Source: Flectobacillus longus
Lineage (GTDB): Bacteria; Bacteroidota; Bacteroidia; Cytophagales; Spirosomataceae
Length of the DNA stretch: 64,000 nt
Assembly (NCBI RefSeq): GCF_030056705.1
Contig: NZ_JASHIC010000033.1
Location: forward strand, 30,512-94,511
Direction of reading: 5' to 3'
Each line of letters begins with the position of its first letter. The stretch's first letter is position 1. Shown here piece by piece: positions 35,500-46,412 of this stretch. The notes under the pieces are model-generated. The model had not been told where the DNA came from and ran no database searches. It saw only the letters and a list, made by a program, of their open reading frames with translations. The position numbers and the translations under genes are program-made.

Positions 35500-37704
35500 T
35501 TAACTCTTGTTTGAAGTTGAAATCTTCACAACTTTAGCCGCAGTTTTTTCGATTTTTTGTAATTCTTTTTGCCCAACTGAAGCATCAGATTTTACTGCGA
35601 TATAAGGTGCAATTACCAAAGAAACAATCGACATCAATTTAATCAAAATGTTCATAGATGGACCAGAGGTATCTTTGAATGGGTCACCAACGGTATCACC
35701 AGTTACTGAAGCTTTGTGTGGTTCGGATTTTTTGTAATACGTTACACCGTCGATTTGAACACCTTTTTCAAATGATTTTTTGGCATTGTCCCAGGCACCA
35801 CCTGCATTCGACTGGAACATTCCCATCAAAACACCTGATACTGTCACGCCTGCCAACATACCACCTAATACTTCTGGACCAAAAGTGAACCCAACTAGTA
35901 CTGGCGAAATCAAGGCAATCGCACCAGGCAATATCATTTGTCTAATAGAAGCTTGTGTAGAAATAGCCACACATTTTTCGTATTCTGGTTCAGCTTTGTA
36001 TTCCATAATACCTGGGATTTCACGGAACTGACGACGTACTTCGTTTACCATTTCCATCGCAGCTTTACCTACAGCCGATATACACAAAGCACTAAATATA
36101 AATGGAATCATACCGCCAACAAATAAGCCAGCCAAAACATCTGCTTTATAAATATCAATTGCTTTGATACCAGCAATACCGACAAATGCAGCAAATAGAG
36201 CTAGCGAAGTTAATGCTGCAGAAGCAATGGCAAAGCCTTTTCCTGTAGCCGCAGTTGTGTTACCAACAGCATCCAGATTGTCGGTACGCTCACGCACCTC
36301 TGACGGTAATTGAGACATTTCGGCAATACCACCAGCATTATCTGCAATAGGTCCAAAAGCATCAATAGCCAATTGCATCGCTGTAGTTGCCATCATACCA
36401 GCGGCTGCAATAGATACGCCATATAAGCCAGCAAATTTGTAAGAAAAGATAATACCTGCTGCTAATACGAGAATCGGCAATACCGTAGATTCCATACCTA
36501 CAGCCAAGCCACCGATGATATTAGTAGCGTGTCCAGTACCTGATTTTTCAATGATTGATAATACAGGACGTTTGCCCATCGCAGTGTAATATTCGGTAAT
36601 AGCAGACATCAAGGCACCAACTACCAAGCCAACAATAATAGCAAGGAATACACCATTTGATGTAAACTCAAATCCACGTAGATTGAGGGTTTCGGGTAAT
36701 AAATGATGTACTAAGAAATAAGAAGATACAAAAGTAATAGCAATAGAAAGCCAGTTACCCAAGTTCAAAGCATTTTGAACTGAAGCGGTTTCGCTAGAAA
36801 TCCTTACAAAGAAAGTAGAAACTAACGATGCTAAAAGCCCAACCCCAGCAATGAGCATTGGCAAAATGACAGGAGAAAAACCACCTACATTATCAGTCAC
36901 TTGGATTTCTTGACCTAATACCATCGTTGCTAAAATAGTTGCTACATACGAGCCGAATAAGTCAGCACCCATACCAGCTACGTCACCTACGTTGTCACCC
37001 ACGTTATCGGCAATCGTAGCGGGGTTGCGCACATCATCTTCAGGAATACCTGCCTCTACTTTACCTACTAAGTCAGCACCAACATCGGCTGCTTTTGTAT
37101 AAATACCACCACCTACACGAGCAAATAGTGCGATAGATTCGGCACCAAGTGAAAAGCCTGCTAGTACTTCAATAGCTTTTTTCATTTCTACAGAAGTAAG
37201 CTCATGACCTGCTGCGAACATTTGATAAAATACGATAAATAAACCACCCAGACCAAGAATCGCTAAGCCTGCAACACCCATACCCATAACCGAACCACCA
37301 GTGAATGACACCTCTAAAGCTTTTGCTAACGAAGTACGAGCAGCTTGAGCTGTTCTTACATTGGCTTTGGTTGCTACTTTCATTCCGATATAACCCGCAG
37401 TTGCTGAAAATACAGCCCCAATCAAAAAGGCTAAGGCAATTACTGGTGAAGAATGAATAGGACGGTCTGGCGTTCCTTCGTCAGAACCCAACCAAAAAAG
37501 TAGAACGGCAGTAGGGATTGCAAAATAGGCAAGGATTTTCCATTCGGCTTTAAGAAATGCAATAGCTCCGTCGGCAATATATCCTGAGAGTTTTTGCATG
37601 TTTTCGTCACCAGTCGGTTGATTCGAAACCCAATTAAAACGCCAAAATGTGTACAACAAGCCAACGAGACCCAGAGCAGGAACTAAATAAATAATGTCAT
37701 TCAT
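35500..37704 (-). CDS. hppA: Membrane-bound ion-pumping pyrophosphatase
   Basis: A 734-residue integral membrane pyrophosphatase with about 16 helices that couples PPi hydrolysis to H+ or Na+ export. The substrate site motifs [18 protein letters not shown] and [12 protein letters not shown] are intact. [10 protein letters not shown], with Ala where K+-independent enzymes have Lys, indicates the K+-dependent subfamily. Whether it moves Na+ or H+ was not decided from sequence. It is monocistronic, with a long 5' leader containing a small GGGCA/TGCCC hairpin at 37776-37788. Confidence 0.93.
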   Translation of the reverse strand: MNDIIYLVPALGLVGLLYTFWRFNWVSNQPTGDENMQKLSGYIADGAIAFLKAEWKILAYFAIPTAVLLFWLGSDEGTPDRPIHSSPVIALAFLIGAVFSATAGYIGMKVATKANVRTAQAARTSLAKALEVSFTGGSVMGMGVAGLAILGLGGLFIVFYQMFAAGHELTSVEMKKAIEVLAGFSLGAESIALFARVGGGIYTKAADVGADLVGKVEAGIPEDDVRNPATIADNVGDNVGDVAGMGADLFGSYVATILATMVLGQEIQVTDNVGGFSPVILPMLIAGVGLLASLVSTFFVRISSETASVQNALNLGNWLSIAITFVSSYFLVHHLLPETLNLRGFEFTSNGVFLAIIVGLVVGALMSAITEYYTAMGKRPVLSIIEKSGTGHATNIIGGLAVGMESTVLPILVLAAGIIFSYKFAGLYGVSIAAAGMMATTAMQLAIDAFGPIADNAGGIAEMSQLPSEVRERTDNLDAVGNTTAATGKGFAIASAALTSLALFAAFVGIAGIKAIDIYKADVLAGLFVGGMIPFIFSALCISAVGKAAMEMVNEVRRQFREIPGIMEYKAEPEYEKCVAISTQASIRQMILPGAIALISPVLVGFTFGPEVLGGMLAGVTVSGVLMGMFQSNAGGAWDNAKKSFEKGVQIDGVTYYKKSEPHKASVTGDTVGDPFKDTSGPSMNILIKLMSIVSLVIAPYIAVKSDASVGQKELQKIEKTAAKVVKISTSNKS

Positions 37705-38133
37705 AAGAGTTAAATAGTTTGGTTGGTTAAAATGTTGAGTAAATGAGATTTATAAGAACACTTACCTTTGTGTTTGGGCAAAATGCCCTACTATGCAAAT
37801 ATAATTTTTGCTTTGGTATAAAAAAATTATTCCAAGATTTTATTGTATTTATTTTATATGATTGTTTTTGGAGCACTTTGATCCTTATCGATGGACAAAT
37901 TGTATGTTTTTTGACCAGAAAAACAGAAGAAAAATGACAAGGCTACACTGATAATTATCAATTCTCGACTCTGTAGATAGACTACATAAATCTGTTGCTA
38001 CCTCCAATTGGTCGAGTTTACCTAACAATTGGTCTGAATTGCACTAAACACCCAATGGAAAAGTTTAGTTTTGTAGATATAATAAAGACGAATACTGCCT
38101 TTAAAGGATTTAATAAAAATTGATTTTATTCTC
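37705..38133. promoter_or_regulatory. Divergent promoter region hppA / PIG-L gene
   Basis: About 430 bases between divergent genes. A leftward TATATTTG box (37796-37803, minus strand) may serve hppA. A rightward TAGTTTTG box (38066-38073) with a TTG at 38039-38041 may serve the deacetylase gene. Two exact CAATTGGTC copies (38005-38013 and 38026-38034), 21 bases apart, lie just upstream of the rightward promoter and may bind a regulator. Confidence 0.45.
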
Positions 38134-40650
38134 ATGCGAAGAAACCACCCGTTAAACCGTTTGATTTGCCAAGTGTTGGCGGCATCGGCTTTGAGCTTTG
38201 GCGCAACAGCCCAAGCTATCAAGCCTATGCCCACTGGCGAAATGATTCTCAATCTAAAAAAATTAAATGTATTAGGTTCGGCAATGTACATTGCTGCTCA
38301 CCCCGACGACGAAAATACCATTATGTTGTCTTGGTTGGCAAAAGAGCGAAAAGTTCGTACCTCTTATTTGTCGATTACACGTGGCGATGGCGGTCAAAAC
38401 CTGATTGGTCCAGAGCAAGCCGAACTTATGGGCTTGATTCGTACCCAAGAGCTTTTAGCGGCACGTTCAATAGATGGTCCTGAACAATATTTTACAAGAG
38501 CCAATGATTTTGGTTTTTCAAAAACTACGGAAGAAACGCTTCAAATTTGGGGAAAAGACGCCGTATTAGGTGATGTAGTTTGGCGTATTCGCAATTTACG
38601 TCCTGATGTGATTATTTGTCGTTTTCCGCCTGATGCACGTGCAGGACATGGTAATCACTCTGCTTCAGCGGCATTGGCAGAAGAGGCATTTGCCGCAGCA
38701 GCCGACCCGACGAAGTTTACGGAACAATTAAAATTTGTAAAACCTTGGCAAGCAAAGCGCATCGTTTGGAATACCTTCAATTTTGGAACAGTAGCACAAA
38801 CGCAAAAGCCTGCGGAGAAAGATTTTATCCAAGTGGATATAGGTGTTTATAATCCTCTTTTGGGTAAATCTTATAACGAAATTGCTGCTGAAAGCCGTTC
38901 TCAGCATAAATCACAAGGTTTTGGTGTTCCTCGTGGTCGTGGTGCTCGCCCTGAATATTTAGTTCACAAAGCGGGTGAAAAGGCAACAAAAGATGCTTTT
39001 GATGGTGTAGATATCACTTGGAGTCGTGTAAAAGGGAGTGAAGGTATTCAGGATTTAATCAATGAAGCCGTTTCAAAATTTAATCCAGAAAAACCTGAAA
39101 CTATTGTGCCTATTTTGGTAAAGGCTTACCAAAAGGTAGAAGGTATTCAGGATGAGTATTGGAAAACTCAGAAGAGAAAAGAAATAGAAAGCCTAATTGT
39201 AGCTTGTTCTGGACTTTATTTTGAAGCCAATCCAAATGAGTTTTCGGCAGTTCGTGGCGAAAAAGTCAATGTTGCATTAAGCTATATCAAACGTTCTGAT
39301 GCAAATGTTTCTCTGAAAAAAGTGCACTTGACGGGTTTTGAAAAAGATACGACTTTGACTCAATCCCTTGGCAATAATGAGTTGAATCGCATTACTTTTC
39401 CTGTAACTATTCCTGCCAACCAACCTTTGACACAGCCGTATTGGTTAGCCGAAAAGAAAATGGGCAAAGGCATGTACCGTGTTGATGATGCATCTATTAT
39501 CGGTTTACCCGAAAAACCTGCCGATTTACAAGCTGAGTTGACTTTTACGATTGAGGGCAAAGATTTTACTTTCAAAACTCCTGTTATCTACAAATACACC
39601 GACGAAGTTAGAGGAGAGTTGTATCGTACCTACGAAATTCGTCCTGAAGTAACTGCCAACATTGCTGATAAAGTATATGTATTTGCCGATAATCAACCGA
39701 AGGAAGTGGAGGTAACACTGAAGGCTAACAAAGCAGATGCTCGTGGTAGTGTAGCGCTAGAAGTACCCAAAGGATGGAAGGTTGACCCGACGACAACTAT
39801 TTTTCAGTTTTCGAATAAATACCAAGAACAAAAGGTGGTATTCAAGGTATCTCCAGCGGATATTACTCATGCAGGAGCAAGCGAAGCAACCTTCCGTGCA
39901 GTGGTAACAACGCCAAGTGGAACATCAGACAAAGGTTTATTGACAGTTGCCTATGACCATATTCCTCCTCAAACATTATTTCCTGTGGCAGAGGCCAAAA
40001 TTGTAAAATTAGATATCAAGAAAAAGGGTAATAATATTGGCTATATCATGGGCGCAGGTGACGAGGTAGCTTCGGCATTGCGTCAGATTGGGTATAAGGT
40101 AACGATGCTCGGAGAGAAAGAATTGGATGAAGATTTGAGCAAATACGATGCTATTGTGGTTGGTGTACGTGCTTATAATACGGAGCCACGCCTGAAATTC
40201 TATCAAAAGAAATTGATGGAATATGTTCAAAATGGAGGTAATATGGTTGTGCAATATCAGGTGAATAATAACCTACAAAAAGTTGATGGCGGTTTAGGTC
40301 CTTATGATTTCAAACTTTCGCGTGACCGTGTAACAGTAGAGGAGGCAGAGATAAGATTCTTAAAACCAGAACACCCGATTTTGAATGTTCCAAACGAAAT
40401 TACGGCAAAAGATTTTGATGGCTGGATTCAGGAAAGAGGCTTGTATTTCTCGAACGAATGGGATGGTAAATATGAAACCATTATTTCCTCAAATGACCCC
40501 AACGAAAAACCAGCAGATGGAGGTTTATTATATGCCAAATATGGAAAAGGTAATTACATCTTTACAGGATATGCTTTCTTCCGTCAACTTCCTGCGGGTG
40601 TTTCGGGTGCATACCGACTATTTGCCAACTTGATTTCGGTAGGGAAATAG
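38134..40650 (+). CDS. Secreted PIG-L family deacetylase with C-terminal amidotransferase-like domain
   Basis: An 838-residue exported protein with signal peptide (1-27), a LmbE/PIG-L domain (about 45-260) with zinc motif AHPDDE (55-60; His56, Asp59) and third ligand region RAGHGNHSAS (His172/His175), a central beta-rich region, and a C-terminal ThuA/GATase-like fold (about 635-838; LDEDLSKYDAIVVGVRAYN). PIG-L enzymes remove N-acetyl groups from amino sugars. This long architecture is frequent in Bacteroidota and probably acts on periplasmic glycans. It stands alone. Confidence 0.87.
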   Translation: MRRNHPLNRLICQVLAASALSFGATAQAIKPMPTGEMILNLKKLNVLGSAMYIAAHPDDENTIMLSWLAKERKVRTSYLSITRGDGGQNLIGPEQAELMGLIRTQELLAARSIDGPEQYFTRANDFGFSKTTEETLQIWGKDAVLGDVVWRIRNLRPDVIICRFPPDARAGHGNHSASAALAEEAFAAAADPTKFTEQLKFVKPWQAKRIVWNTFNFGTVAQTQKPAEKDFIQVDIGVYNPLLGKSYNEIAAESRSQHKSQGFGVPRGRGARPEYLVHKAGEKATKDAFDGVDITWSRVKGSEGIQDLINEAVSKFNPEKPETIVPILVKAYQKVEGIQDEYWKTQKRKEIESLIVACSGLYFEANPNEFSAVRGEKVNVALSYIKRSDANVSLKKVHLTGFEKDTTLTQSLGNNELNRITFPVTIPANQPLTQPYWLAEKKMGKGMYRVDDASIIGLPEKPADLQAELTFTIEGKDFTFKTPVIYKYTDEVRGELYRTYEIRPEVTANIADKVYVFADNQPKEVEVTLKANKADARGSVALEVPKGWKVDPTTTIFQFSNKYQEQKVVFKVSPADITHAGASEATFRAVVTTPSGTSDKGLLTVAYDHIPPQTLFPVAEAKIVKLDIKKKGNNIGYIMGAGDEVASALRQIGYKVTMLGEKELDEDLSKYDAIVVGVRAYNTEPRLKFYQKKLMEYVQNGGNMVVQYQVNNNLQKVDGGLGPYDFKLSRDRVTVEEAEIRFLKPEHPILNVPNEITAKDFDGWIQERGLYFSNEWDGKYETIISSNDPNEKPADGGLLYAKYGKGNYIFTGYAFFRQLPAGVSGAYRLFANLISVGK

Positions 40651-40697
40651 GTTGATTTAGTGGTTGAGTGGCAAAGTGATTAAGGCACAAAGGCACA

Positions 40698-40734
40698 AAG
40701 GCACAAAGTGAGATTTCTCGCTTTGTGCCTTTTG
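40698..40734. terminator. Terminator preceded by short tandem repeats
   Basis: A 16-bp stem with one wobble (40698-40713 with 40716-40731) sits between the convergent PIG-L and drmB-like genes. The left arm is the last of several tandem AGGCACAA units starting at 40683. Confidence 0.75.
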
Positions 40735-40753
40735 TTGCATAAATTGAAAAAGA

Positions 40754-42757
40754 TTATTGAATCCAAAAACCAAAATCATCATCGATAAGTAATCTTCTAT
40801 CTAAGAATGAATTAAATTCTTCGCAAGAGGTTTCAGGTAATAAAGCACATGAAAAACAAGCAGCTAAATTTGTACCTCCTGCTCCTTGCCCTTCATGTCC
40901 AGTATGATAACAAATAGGGTCAGATGAACAGTCTTTGGCTCTTTCTAGAGCTGACCGAATAACATTATCCATTTTATGAGATTCTGCCAATGAGACCAAA
41001 CCTCCATAACTACCCTCCGAGCCTGCAATAGTATAGATAAGTATTCCTTGCATTTCTTTTCCAATATATAGTCTTTCTTGTAAAGAACTAGCAGGATAAC
41101 CACATAGAAACTCCAATTCTTTGATTATCAAATGACAAAAAGTGTGAATCATTACAAATTTAGGTGTAATAATGCGTTCTTGATTTGCTCGTTTATGGTT
41201 GTCAAAATTATGTTGTATAATGCTTATACGTCTATTTATTTTATCTCCAAATTTAGCTACCCAATTATCAATTGTAGTACTATCAAAATCTATAAAAACT
41301 CCTTCTCCATAGCTTTCAATAGCAGGGAAATACTTTACTGATTCTTTTTTCCAACCATGTGTGTACATTTTCTTAATCGGAACTTTGTCAGAGTCTTCAT
41401 TAATATCTTCGACTAAAAAAGAATCATTATCAATTGGTTCTTGTCGAGTATATGATGGTTGAACAGAAGTTAACTTTAAACGTTCCATAGCATATATTTT
41501 ACGAATGCCTTGTATCGAGGTCTCAACAGGTGCAAATACTAGCTGGTTGCTATCTGCATAACGTTTGTTTTTTTGAGTAATAAATAAATACTCCCCCAAA
41601 CGATAAACTTCTTCCAGTAGAGAAGAGGATGTTATAGCCTCCTGTTGATAGTTGTTGTTTATTAGTTTTTGAATCTCCAAAGGTGTTCTTTGAGTGCTGT
41701 AATTATCATCTAGTGCATCTGAAATAGCCTCAAAACTTCGCCCTCTTGCTAATCGTTCCTTGATAAGTTCAATTTCTTGATTTGAAAATAGCAAATCTTG
41801 TGTTTTTACAGGTAGATACAAACTATTGATAATATTAGGATAGTAAACACTATTGCTACTTCTAATGACTATTTTCACAACACTATCTTTGTCATGATTT
41901 TTAATTAATCCTGCCTTACGTAGCTCATATTCAGTTACTCTTAAATTAAATAAACCTGCCAACGTTCTCCTTTTTACAACGTTGTTGGTGCCATTTTCTC
42001 GTGCTACAATACTAATACCTCTTAAATCACTAAACTTATCGGATGTTGTATATTCAAAATGAATATTAGGTGGAATTTTAACATTCCAGTCTAAAAAATT
42101 ACCTTTTTCATTTTCATCAATGTATAAATCCTCATCGTCAAAATTTTGATGAACAGTATCTTTATTAGAAAATACCCATCTATCCCAAGGAATATCAAAA
42201 ATTTTTCCCGATGAAGAAATCATAATAAAGCGTACTTGCTCTAACTCAACAAATCGTCTTAGTGATTTTTTCTTTTTGTCTTTTTCATTATTTATATACT
42301 CCAAATATGTATCAATACATTTCGGTGGTAGAATATTTTCTTTATCTTTTTCCGTATTTACCAAGTTTTCCCAACGACGTGTCCATTCATCTAAAGGTGC
42401 AAAACGACGAGTTGCAGGAGAATACATCCATTTAGGGAAATATTCTGCATTTACAACATCATATTGTGAAGATGGATAATTTTTTTCCATCTGATTAATA
42501 GGTAGTTTGACCAATTTTTCAATATTGGGAAACCATTCTTTTAATCGCTTTATTAATCTTGGGTCTTCTATCTCAATATGTTTATGCTTGTTTTTATCGT
42601 TAAAAAAAAACCATTTATTAAAAGGTCTAATGATTATTGAACCACTGCGTGTTTCAACAATTGAGCCAACTCCACCATAAGCAGAAATCAGCTTTCGAGT
42701 TTGAACTTCCTCAAATTTAGCATTGGAAGTAATCTTATTGTTGGTCTTCTTCCCCAT
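40754..42757 (-). CDS. drmB: DISARM-type DrmB protein (DUF1998)
   Basis: A 667-residue protein whose N-terminal region (RKLISAYGGVGSIVETRSGSI) and C-terminal DUF1998 region fit DrmB, the partner of the DrmA helicase in DISARM phage defence. The C-terminal block (about 600-650) has a Cys/His cluster (CSSDPICYH, then CFSCALLPETSC) that probably binds zinc, and the protein ends in a typical LIDDDFGFW tail. In characterised systems DrmA and DrmB form a DNA-binding, nuclease-linked complex. The start overlaps the drmA stop by 23 bases, so the two are translationally coupled. Last gene of the operon. Confidence 0.82.
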   Translation of the reverse strand: MGKKTNNKITSNAKFEEVQTRKLISAYGGVGSIVETRSGSIIIRPFNKWFFFNDKNKHKHIEIEDPRLIKRLKEWFPNIEKLVKLPINQMEKNYPSSQYDVVNAEYFPKWMYSPATRRFAPLDEWTRRWENLVNTEKDKENILPPKCIDTYLEYINNEKDKKKKSLRRFVELEQVRFIMISSSGKIFDIPWDRWVFSNKDTVHQNFDDEDLYIDENEKGNFLDWNVKIPPNIHFEYTTSDKFSDLRGISIVARENGTNNVVKRRTLAGLFNLRVTEYELRKAGLIKNHDKDSVVKIVIRSSNSVYYPNIINSLYLPVKTQDLLFSNQEIELIKERLARGRSFEAISDALDDNYSTQRTPLEIQKLINNNYQQEAITSSSLLEEVYRLGEYLFITQKNKRYADSNQLVFAPVETSIQGIRKIYAMERLKLTSVQPSYTRQEPIDNDSFLVEDINEDSDKVPIKKMYTHGWKKESVKYFPAIESYGEGVFIDFDSTTIDNWVAKFGDKINRRISIIQHNFDNHKRANQERIITPKFVMIHTFCHLIIKELEFLCGYPASSLQERLYIGKEMQGILIYTIAGSEGSYGGLVSLAESHKMDNVIRSALERAKDCSSDPICYHTGHEGQGAGGTNLAACFSCALLPETSCEEFNSFLDRRLLIDDDFGFWIQ

Positions 42758-45700
42758 TGTCCTGCTCTTCGATTGTTATTGTTGTATCAATTTTAATTAC
42801 ACTATTACTATCCACTTCTCTCATAGATTTCATTAAGGTCCATTGGTTATCTGATGCGGTATCTTGAATTAATTCTTTGTAGAATAGTTTTTGATTAACC
42901 CCAGATTTGTCTTTAACTTTTTGATACCAATCATCAGCCAACTCTTTTAATATCTGACGAGCCATAATCTTTAAGTTTTCATTACTTTCAGGAATTCGTT
43001 GTTCAATCAATTCAATAAGATCTTCAATATTTCCATCAAATTTATGAGCATCTTCATTTTTATTTAGCTCTTTAATATGTCTCATATAACCTACTAAAAT
43101 ACCATTCAGAATTTTGTGGAATGTGATGCTTGTAAAAGGAGTTACTGTTAGAGGTTCGACAAACTTGTAATACGCTTGATGAAATGATACATAATTTTCA
43201 AAATAAGATTTCTCCCTTGCTAAATTTGCGTCTAACAGATTTACCACCAACCCTTCTCGACTTCGAGCTACCCGACTTGAGGCTTGTATATATTCTGCAA
43301 CATTTTTAGGTTGCCCATTCATGACCATTACATTCAAACGTCTAATATCAATGCCCACTGAAAACATATTAGAGGCTAATACTAAATCAACAGTGTCTTT
43401 TACATATTTTTTTTCCTCGTCTAAACCCCACTTTTTTTCTAAGTCTTTTAGTACGTTTTTAATTTTAGTACTTTCCACCCTACTTGTTAATTCGGTGGTT
43501 CTATTGACTATTCCATGATAATTAAAATCAAGAGACTTTGGTAAAAACCGTTTATGTAAGCGTCGTAATTCAGCAAGAATTTCATCACCAACTTTATTAT
43601 ATATTTTACCAACTTGCTTCAAACTATTATAGTAGGAAACGATTGTCCAATAATCAGATAATAAGTCTTGGTTTTTCTCATCTCCAACTTGATGCAATAA
43701 GATTCGGGCATACAGTAAAGTAGGTAACATTGCTTGCACTTGTGTATCAATCATTGTTTTACCTGTAGGCATAAAACCAATATATTTACGAAGGCTTTTG
43801 TTTGTTACTTGTGAGAAATAATTGTCATCATAAGAGATACCTTGCGGAGGGAAAATATTTACTTCTCGTCCTCCATACAAGTTTTCTATTTGCTCTTTAG
43901 TATTTCTGGTTGTTGCTGTTGATGCAATAATTTTGGGTTTACGACCTTTTTTACTACAAAGGCGTTCAACCAAAGTCTCAAAAAGACCTACAATTGAGCC
44001 TAATGGTCCATTAAGTAAATGAAGTTCATCTTGAATAATTACATCAGGTGGGAGCCCCTCAGATAAGGAATTGAAAAAACGATGAGCATTTTCTTGATGA
44101 GCTATCATCGCAAATTTATCAACCGTTGCAAAAAGTAAAGTTGGAGGCTGATTATACAATGATTCGTCAATTACATCTATGGGTAATCCATTCTGAGAAT
44201 GAAAATTGCAAGAAGTATTCTTACAGGTAATTTTAAATTTTTTCTTTTTGTCGTCTGTATCGAAAGCATGAGCAAAATCAATTGTACCTAAAGCATTTTT
44301 TCGTTTGGTTATTAGTTCACAACCGCACCATGGACAAGCAGAAATTTGAAAGATATTTTTTTGTTTTGCTGTTACAAGTGAATAATTCAAGTTTGGTTTA
44401 TTTAATTGATTAATAGCATATTGTATAGAGTCATTTTCAGGATTTACATTATTGCCTATTTTTTCACTTGCTTCTTTAATTGTATTTGGGCTTGTTGCCA
44501 TTCCTACCCACATTCCAATTGAAATGGGCGTGTTTCCTAACTGTAATTCTGTTTTTTTAGTACGTAAAAAATCCAGCGCTACAATTAATCTGCTGGCTCG
44601 TTCAAACTGTTGAGCTGTTAACAGTCTTAACGTATAACGCATAATTACCGAAACACCCTCATAATTATCAGAGTTTGTCAACCTTCTCCACAAAATAGTA
44701 AAAGCTGTTACGGCTAAATATGCTTCTGTCTTACCTCCACCAGTAGGAAACCAAATCAAATCAACTATTTCATTTCTATCCTTGCAATTAGGGTCAATAA
44801 TTCCTTCTAAATTTAGAAGGAGAAAGGCTAACTGAAATGGTCGATAAGTTATATCTTTCCCTTCATCATCTTTTCCCGAATGTTCTTGAAAAAAAATAAT
44901 ATTACTGTAAATATCTTTTCCATCGGTAATATCAATTGCTTCTTTTTCAACACTTCCAAAGCGTTCATCTCTGGAAATAATCATCTGAATAAACATGGCA
45001 GTATTAGCCAATTGGAAGCATTGAAATGCCTGATTATTAGATTTTAATATATCTATATTTCTTAATAGTCTATCCTTATTGGCTATTTGCTTTTGAATTA
45101 AATCATCCGATAAATTTTGATATGCTAATGATTCCTTTTTTGCTGCTTGTTGTTGCCTTATTATCCAGTTTTGGTAAGCCCAGACAAACGCAGTTAGCTT
45201 CTCACAAGTCTCTTTTTGTGATAGCGATGACCAAATAGATAGATTTTTTACATTGGCAATTTCTTTTAAATATTCTTCATCTGTTCTAAAACTATTACTA
45301 ACTGATGGAATATCGGCCTCTGGTAAAAAAGTGGTAGTTATCCATTCTGGTTTTATGGCTTCTCTATCCCACAATACAGAAGTGCTGTGCCCAATCCCAT
45401 ACGATTTCAAATTTCGGTATTGATACTCAATTAAATTCGCTTCATCATCAAAAGGATTTTCAGCCAAATAACTTTTGTATGGCTCCAATTCACTGCTTTC
45501 TATGCTAATACTACACTGAAAAAGACATTTTCGGTTTAATGTTTCGTTGACAAATGAAAATTTGCTGAAAGGGTGTTTATGTGTATTGGCTAATAAAATT
45601 TTAACATAGTTTTTACCTTTATATGGTATAACTTTGATAAAGTATTTAGCTGAAACAAATTCTTTATGCTCATGAAAAAGTGGAATCCCATCTGCTGTAT

Positions 45701-46412
45701 TTTTTATCGGAATTTCAATCGTTTCTTGTAATACTATCCGTTTAAAGGGTTTTGAAGAGGTAAGTAATTGAAATTTTTCAAGAGCATTTTCACTTTTATC
45801 AATTTCTTTATTTTCTAGAAATGGTTTTAATCGGCTTCTAATCTCTGATTCTTTAACACAAGAGTTTAGTTGAACAGACATAAAAACCTCTTCTTCTGAA
45901 ATATCTTCACACCATAACTCTTCTTTAAATGGAAAATGAGGATTATTTTGTAAGGCTTCATAGTCATATCGTTTAATCCTTATTTTTCTGACAGATGATT
46001 CTATTTTTAAATCTTCGTATCGTCCTGCACTAAAGGTGACTTTGATAAATGGGGTTGATGTGGGTAAACAAACTGTTAGCCCCATATTTGAGGGGAAATA
46101 GTGGTTTGCTTCCGTTGAATCCTTGGTAGCATTTTCATCCTTAGATGCCATTGAAGGTTCTTTTTGGGAAAATTCAGCAAGTTCCTGATTGTTGTTATCG
46201 TCTGAACTATCTTCTCCATTATCTAATAAATCAGGGGAGCTATCCGTTTTAATTCCTGTCCTTTCTGGAAATAGGATACCCGAATAATAAGTTTTTAATG
46301 GATAGCCTGCTATTATTTCTTCTCTATCATCTAAACCAAAAATATCAGCACCTGGGCCTATGAGCATTTTTTGAATTTGCTCTTTGAAAATATCTCTTGG
46401 GTGTAAATTCAT
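42735..46412 (-). CDS. drmA: DISARM-type DrmA helicase
   Basis: A 1225-residue superfamily 2 helicase with a large N-terminal domain (1-520). The motor shows Walker A FPTGGGKTEAYL (Lys561), DELH box (795-798), motif III STATTR (831-836) and motif VI ASSRVARSR (about 1044-1052). A four-Cys zinc module (CPWCGC near 693 and CKNTSC near 730) interrupts the first RecA domain, as in DrmA. A DUF1998 helicase and partner pair is the DISARM signature. It overlaps the upstream drmE-like gene by four bases (ATGA) and drmB by 23. Motor motifs are intact, so it is probably active. Confidence 0.85.
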   Translation of the reverse strand: MNLHPRDIFKEQIQKMLIGPGADIFGLDDREEIIAGYPLKTYYSGILFPERTGIKTDSSPDLLDNGEDSSDDNNNQELAEFSQKEPSMASKDENATKDSTEANHYFPSNMGLTVCLPTSTPFIKVTFSAGRYEDLKIESSVRKIRIKRYDYEALQNNPHFPFKEELWCEDISEEEVFMSVQLNSCVKESEIRSRLKPFLENKEIDKSENALEKFQLLTSSKPFKRIVLQETIEIPIKNTADGIPLFHEHKEFVSAKYFIKVIPYKGKNYVKILLANTHKHPFSKFSFVNETLNRKCLFQCSISIESSELEPYKSYLAENPFDDEANLIEYQYRNLKSYGIGHSTSVLWDREAIKPEWITTTFLPEADIPSVSNSFRTDEEYLKEIANVKNLSIWSSLSQKETCEKLTAFVWAYQNWIIRQQQAAKKESLAYQNLSDDLIQKQIANKDRLLRNIDILKSNNQAFQCFQLANTAMFIQMIISRDERFGSVEKEAIDITDGKDIYSNIIFFQEHSGKDDEGKDITYRPFQLAFLLLNLEGIIDPNCKDRNEIVDLIWFPTGGGKTEAYLAVTAFTILWRRLTNSDNYEGVSVIMRYTLRLLTAQQFERASRLIVALDFLRTKKTELQLGNTPISIGMWVGMATSPNTIKEASEKIGNNVNPENDSIQYAINQLNKPNLNYSLVTAKQKNIFQISACPWCGCELITKRKNALGTIDFAHAFDTDDKKKKFKITCKNTSCNFHSQNGLPIDVIDESLYNQPPTLLFATVDKFAMIAHQENAHRFFNSLSEGLPPDVIIQDELHLLNGPLGSIVGLFETLVERLCSKKGRKPKIIASTATTRNTKEQIENLYGGREVNIFPPQGISYDDNYFSQVTNKSLRKYIGFMPTGKTMIDTQVQAMLPTLLYARILLHQVGDEKNQDLLSDYWTIVSYYNSLKQVGKIYNKVGDEILAELRRLHKRFLPKSLDFNYHGIVNRTTELTSRVESTKIKNVLKDLEKKWGLDEEKKYVKDTVDLVLASNMFSVGIDIRRLNVMVMNGQPKNVAEYIQASSRVARSREGLVVNLLDANLAREKSYFENYVSFHQAYYKFVEPLTVTPFTSITFHKILNGILVGYMRHIKELNKNEDAHKFDGNIEDLIELIEQRIPESNENLKIMARQILKELADDWYQKVKDKSGVNQKLFYKELIQDTASDNQWTLMKSMREVDSNSVIKIDTTITIEEQDNGEEDQQ

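Noticed and set aside
40681..40734. Short tandem AGGCACAA units considered as a mini CRISPR array
   Set aside because: The units are contiguous without spacers and form one arm of a terminator hairpin. No cas genes are present.
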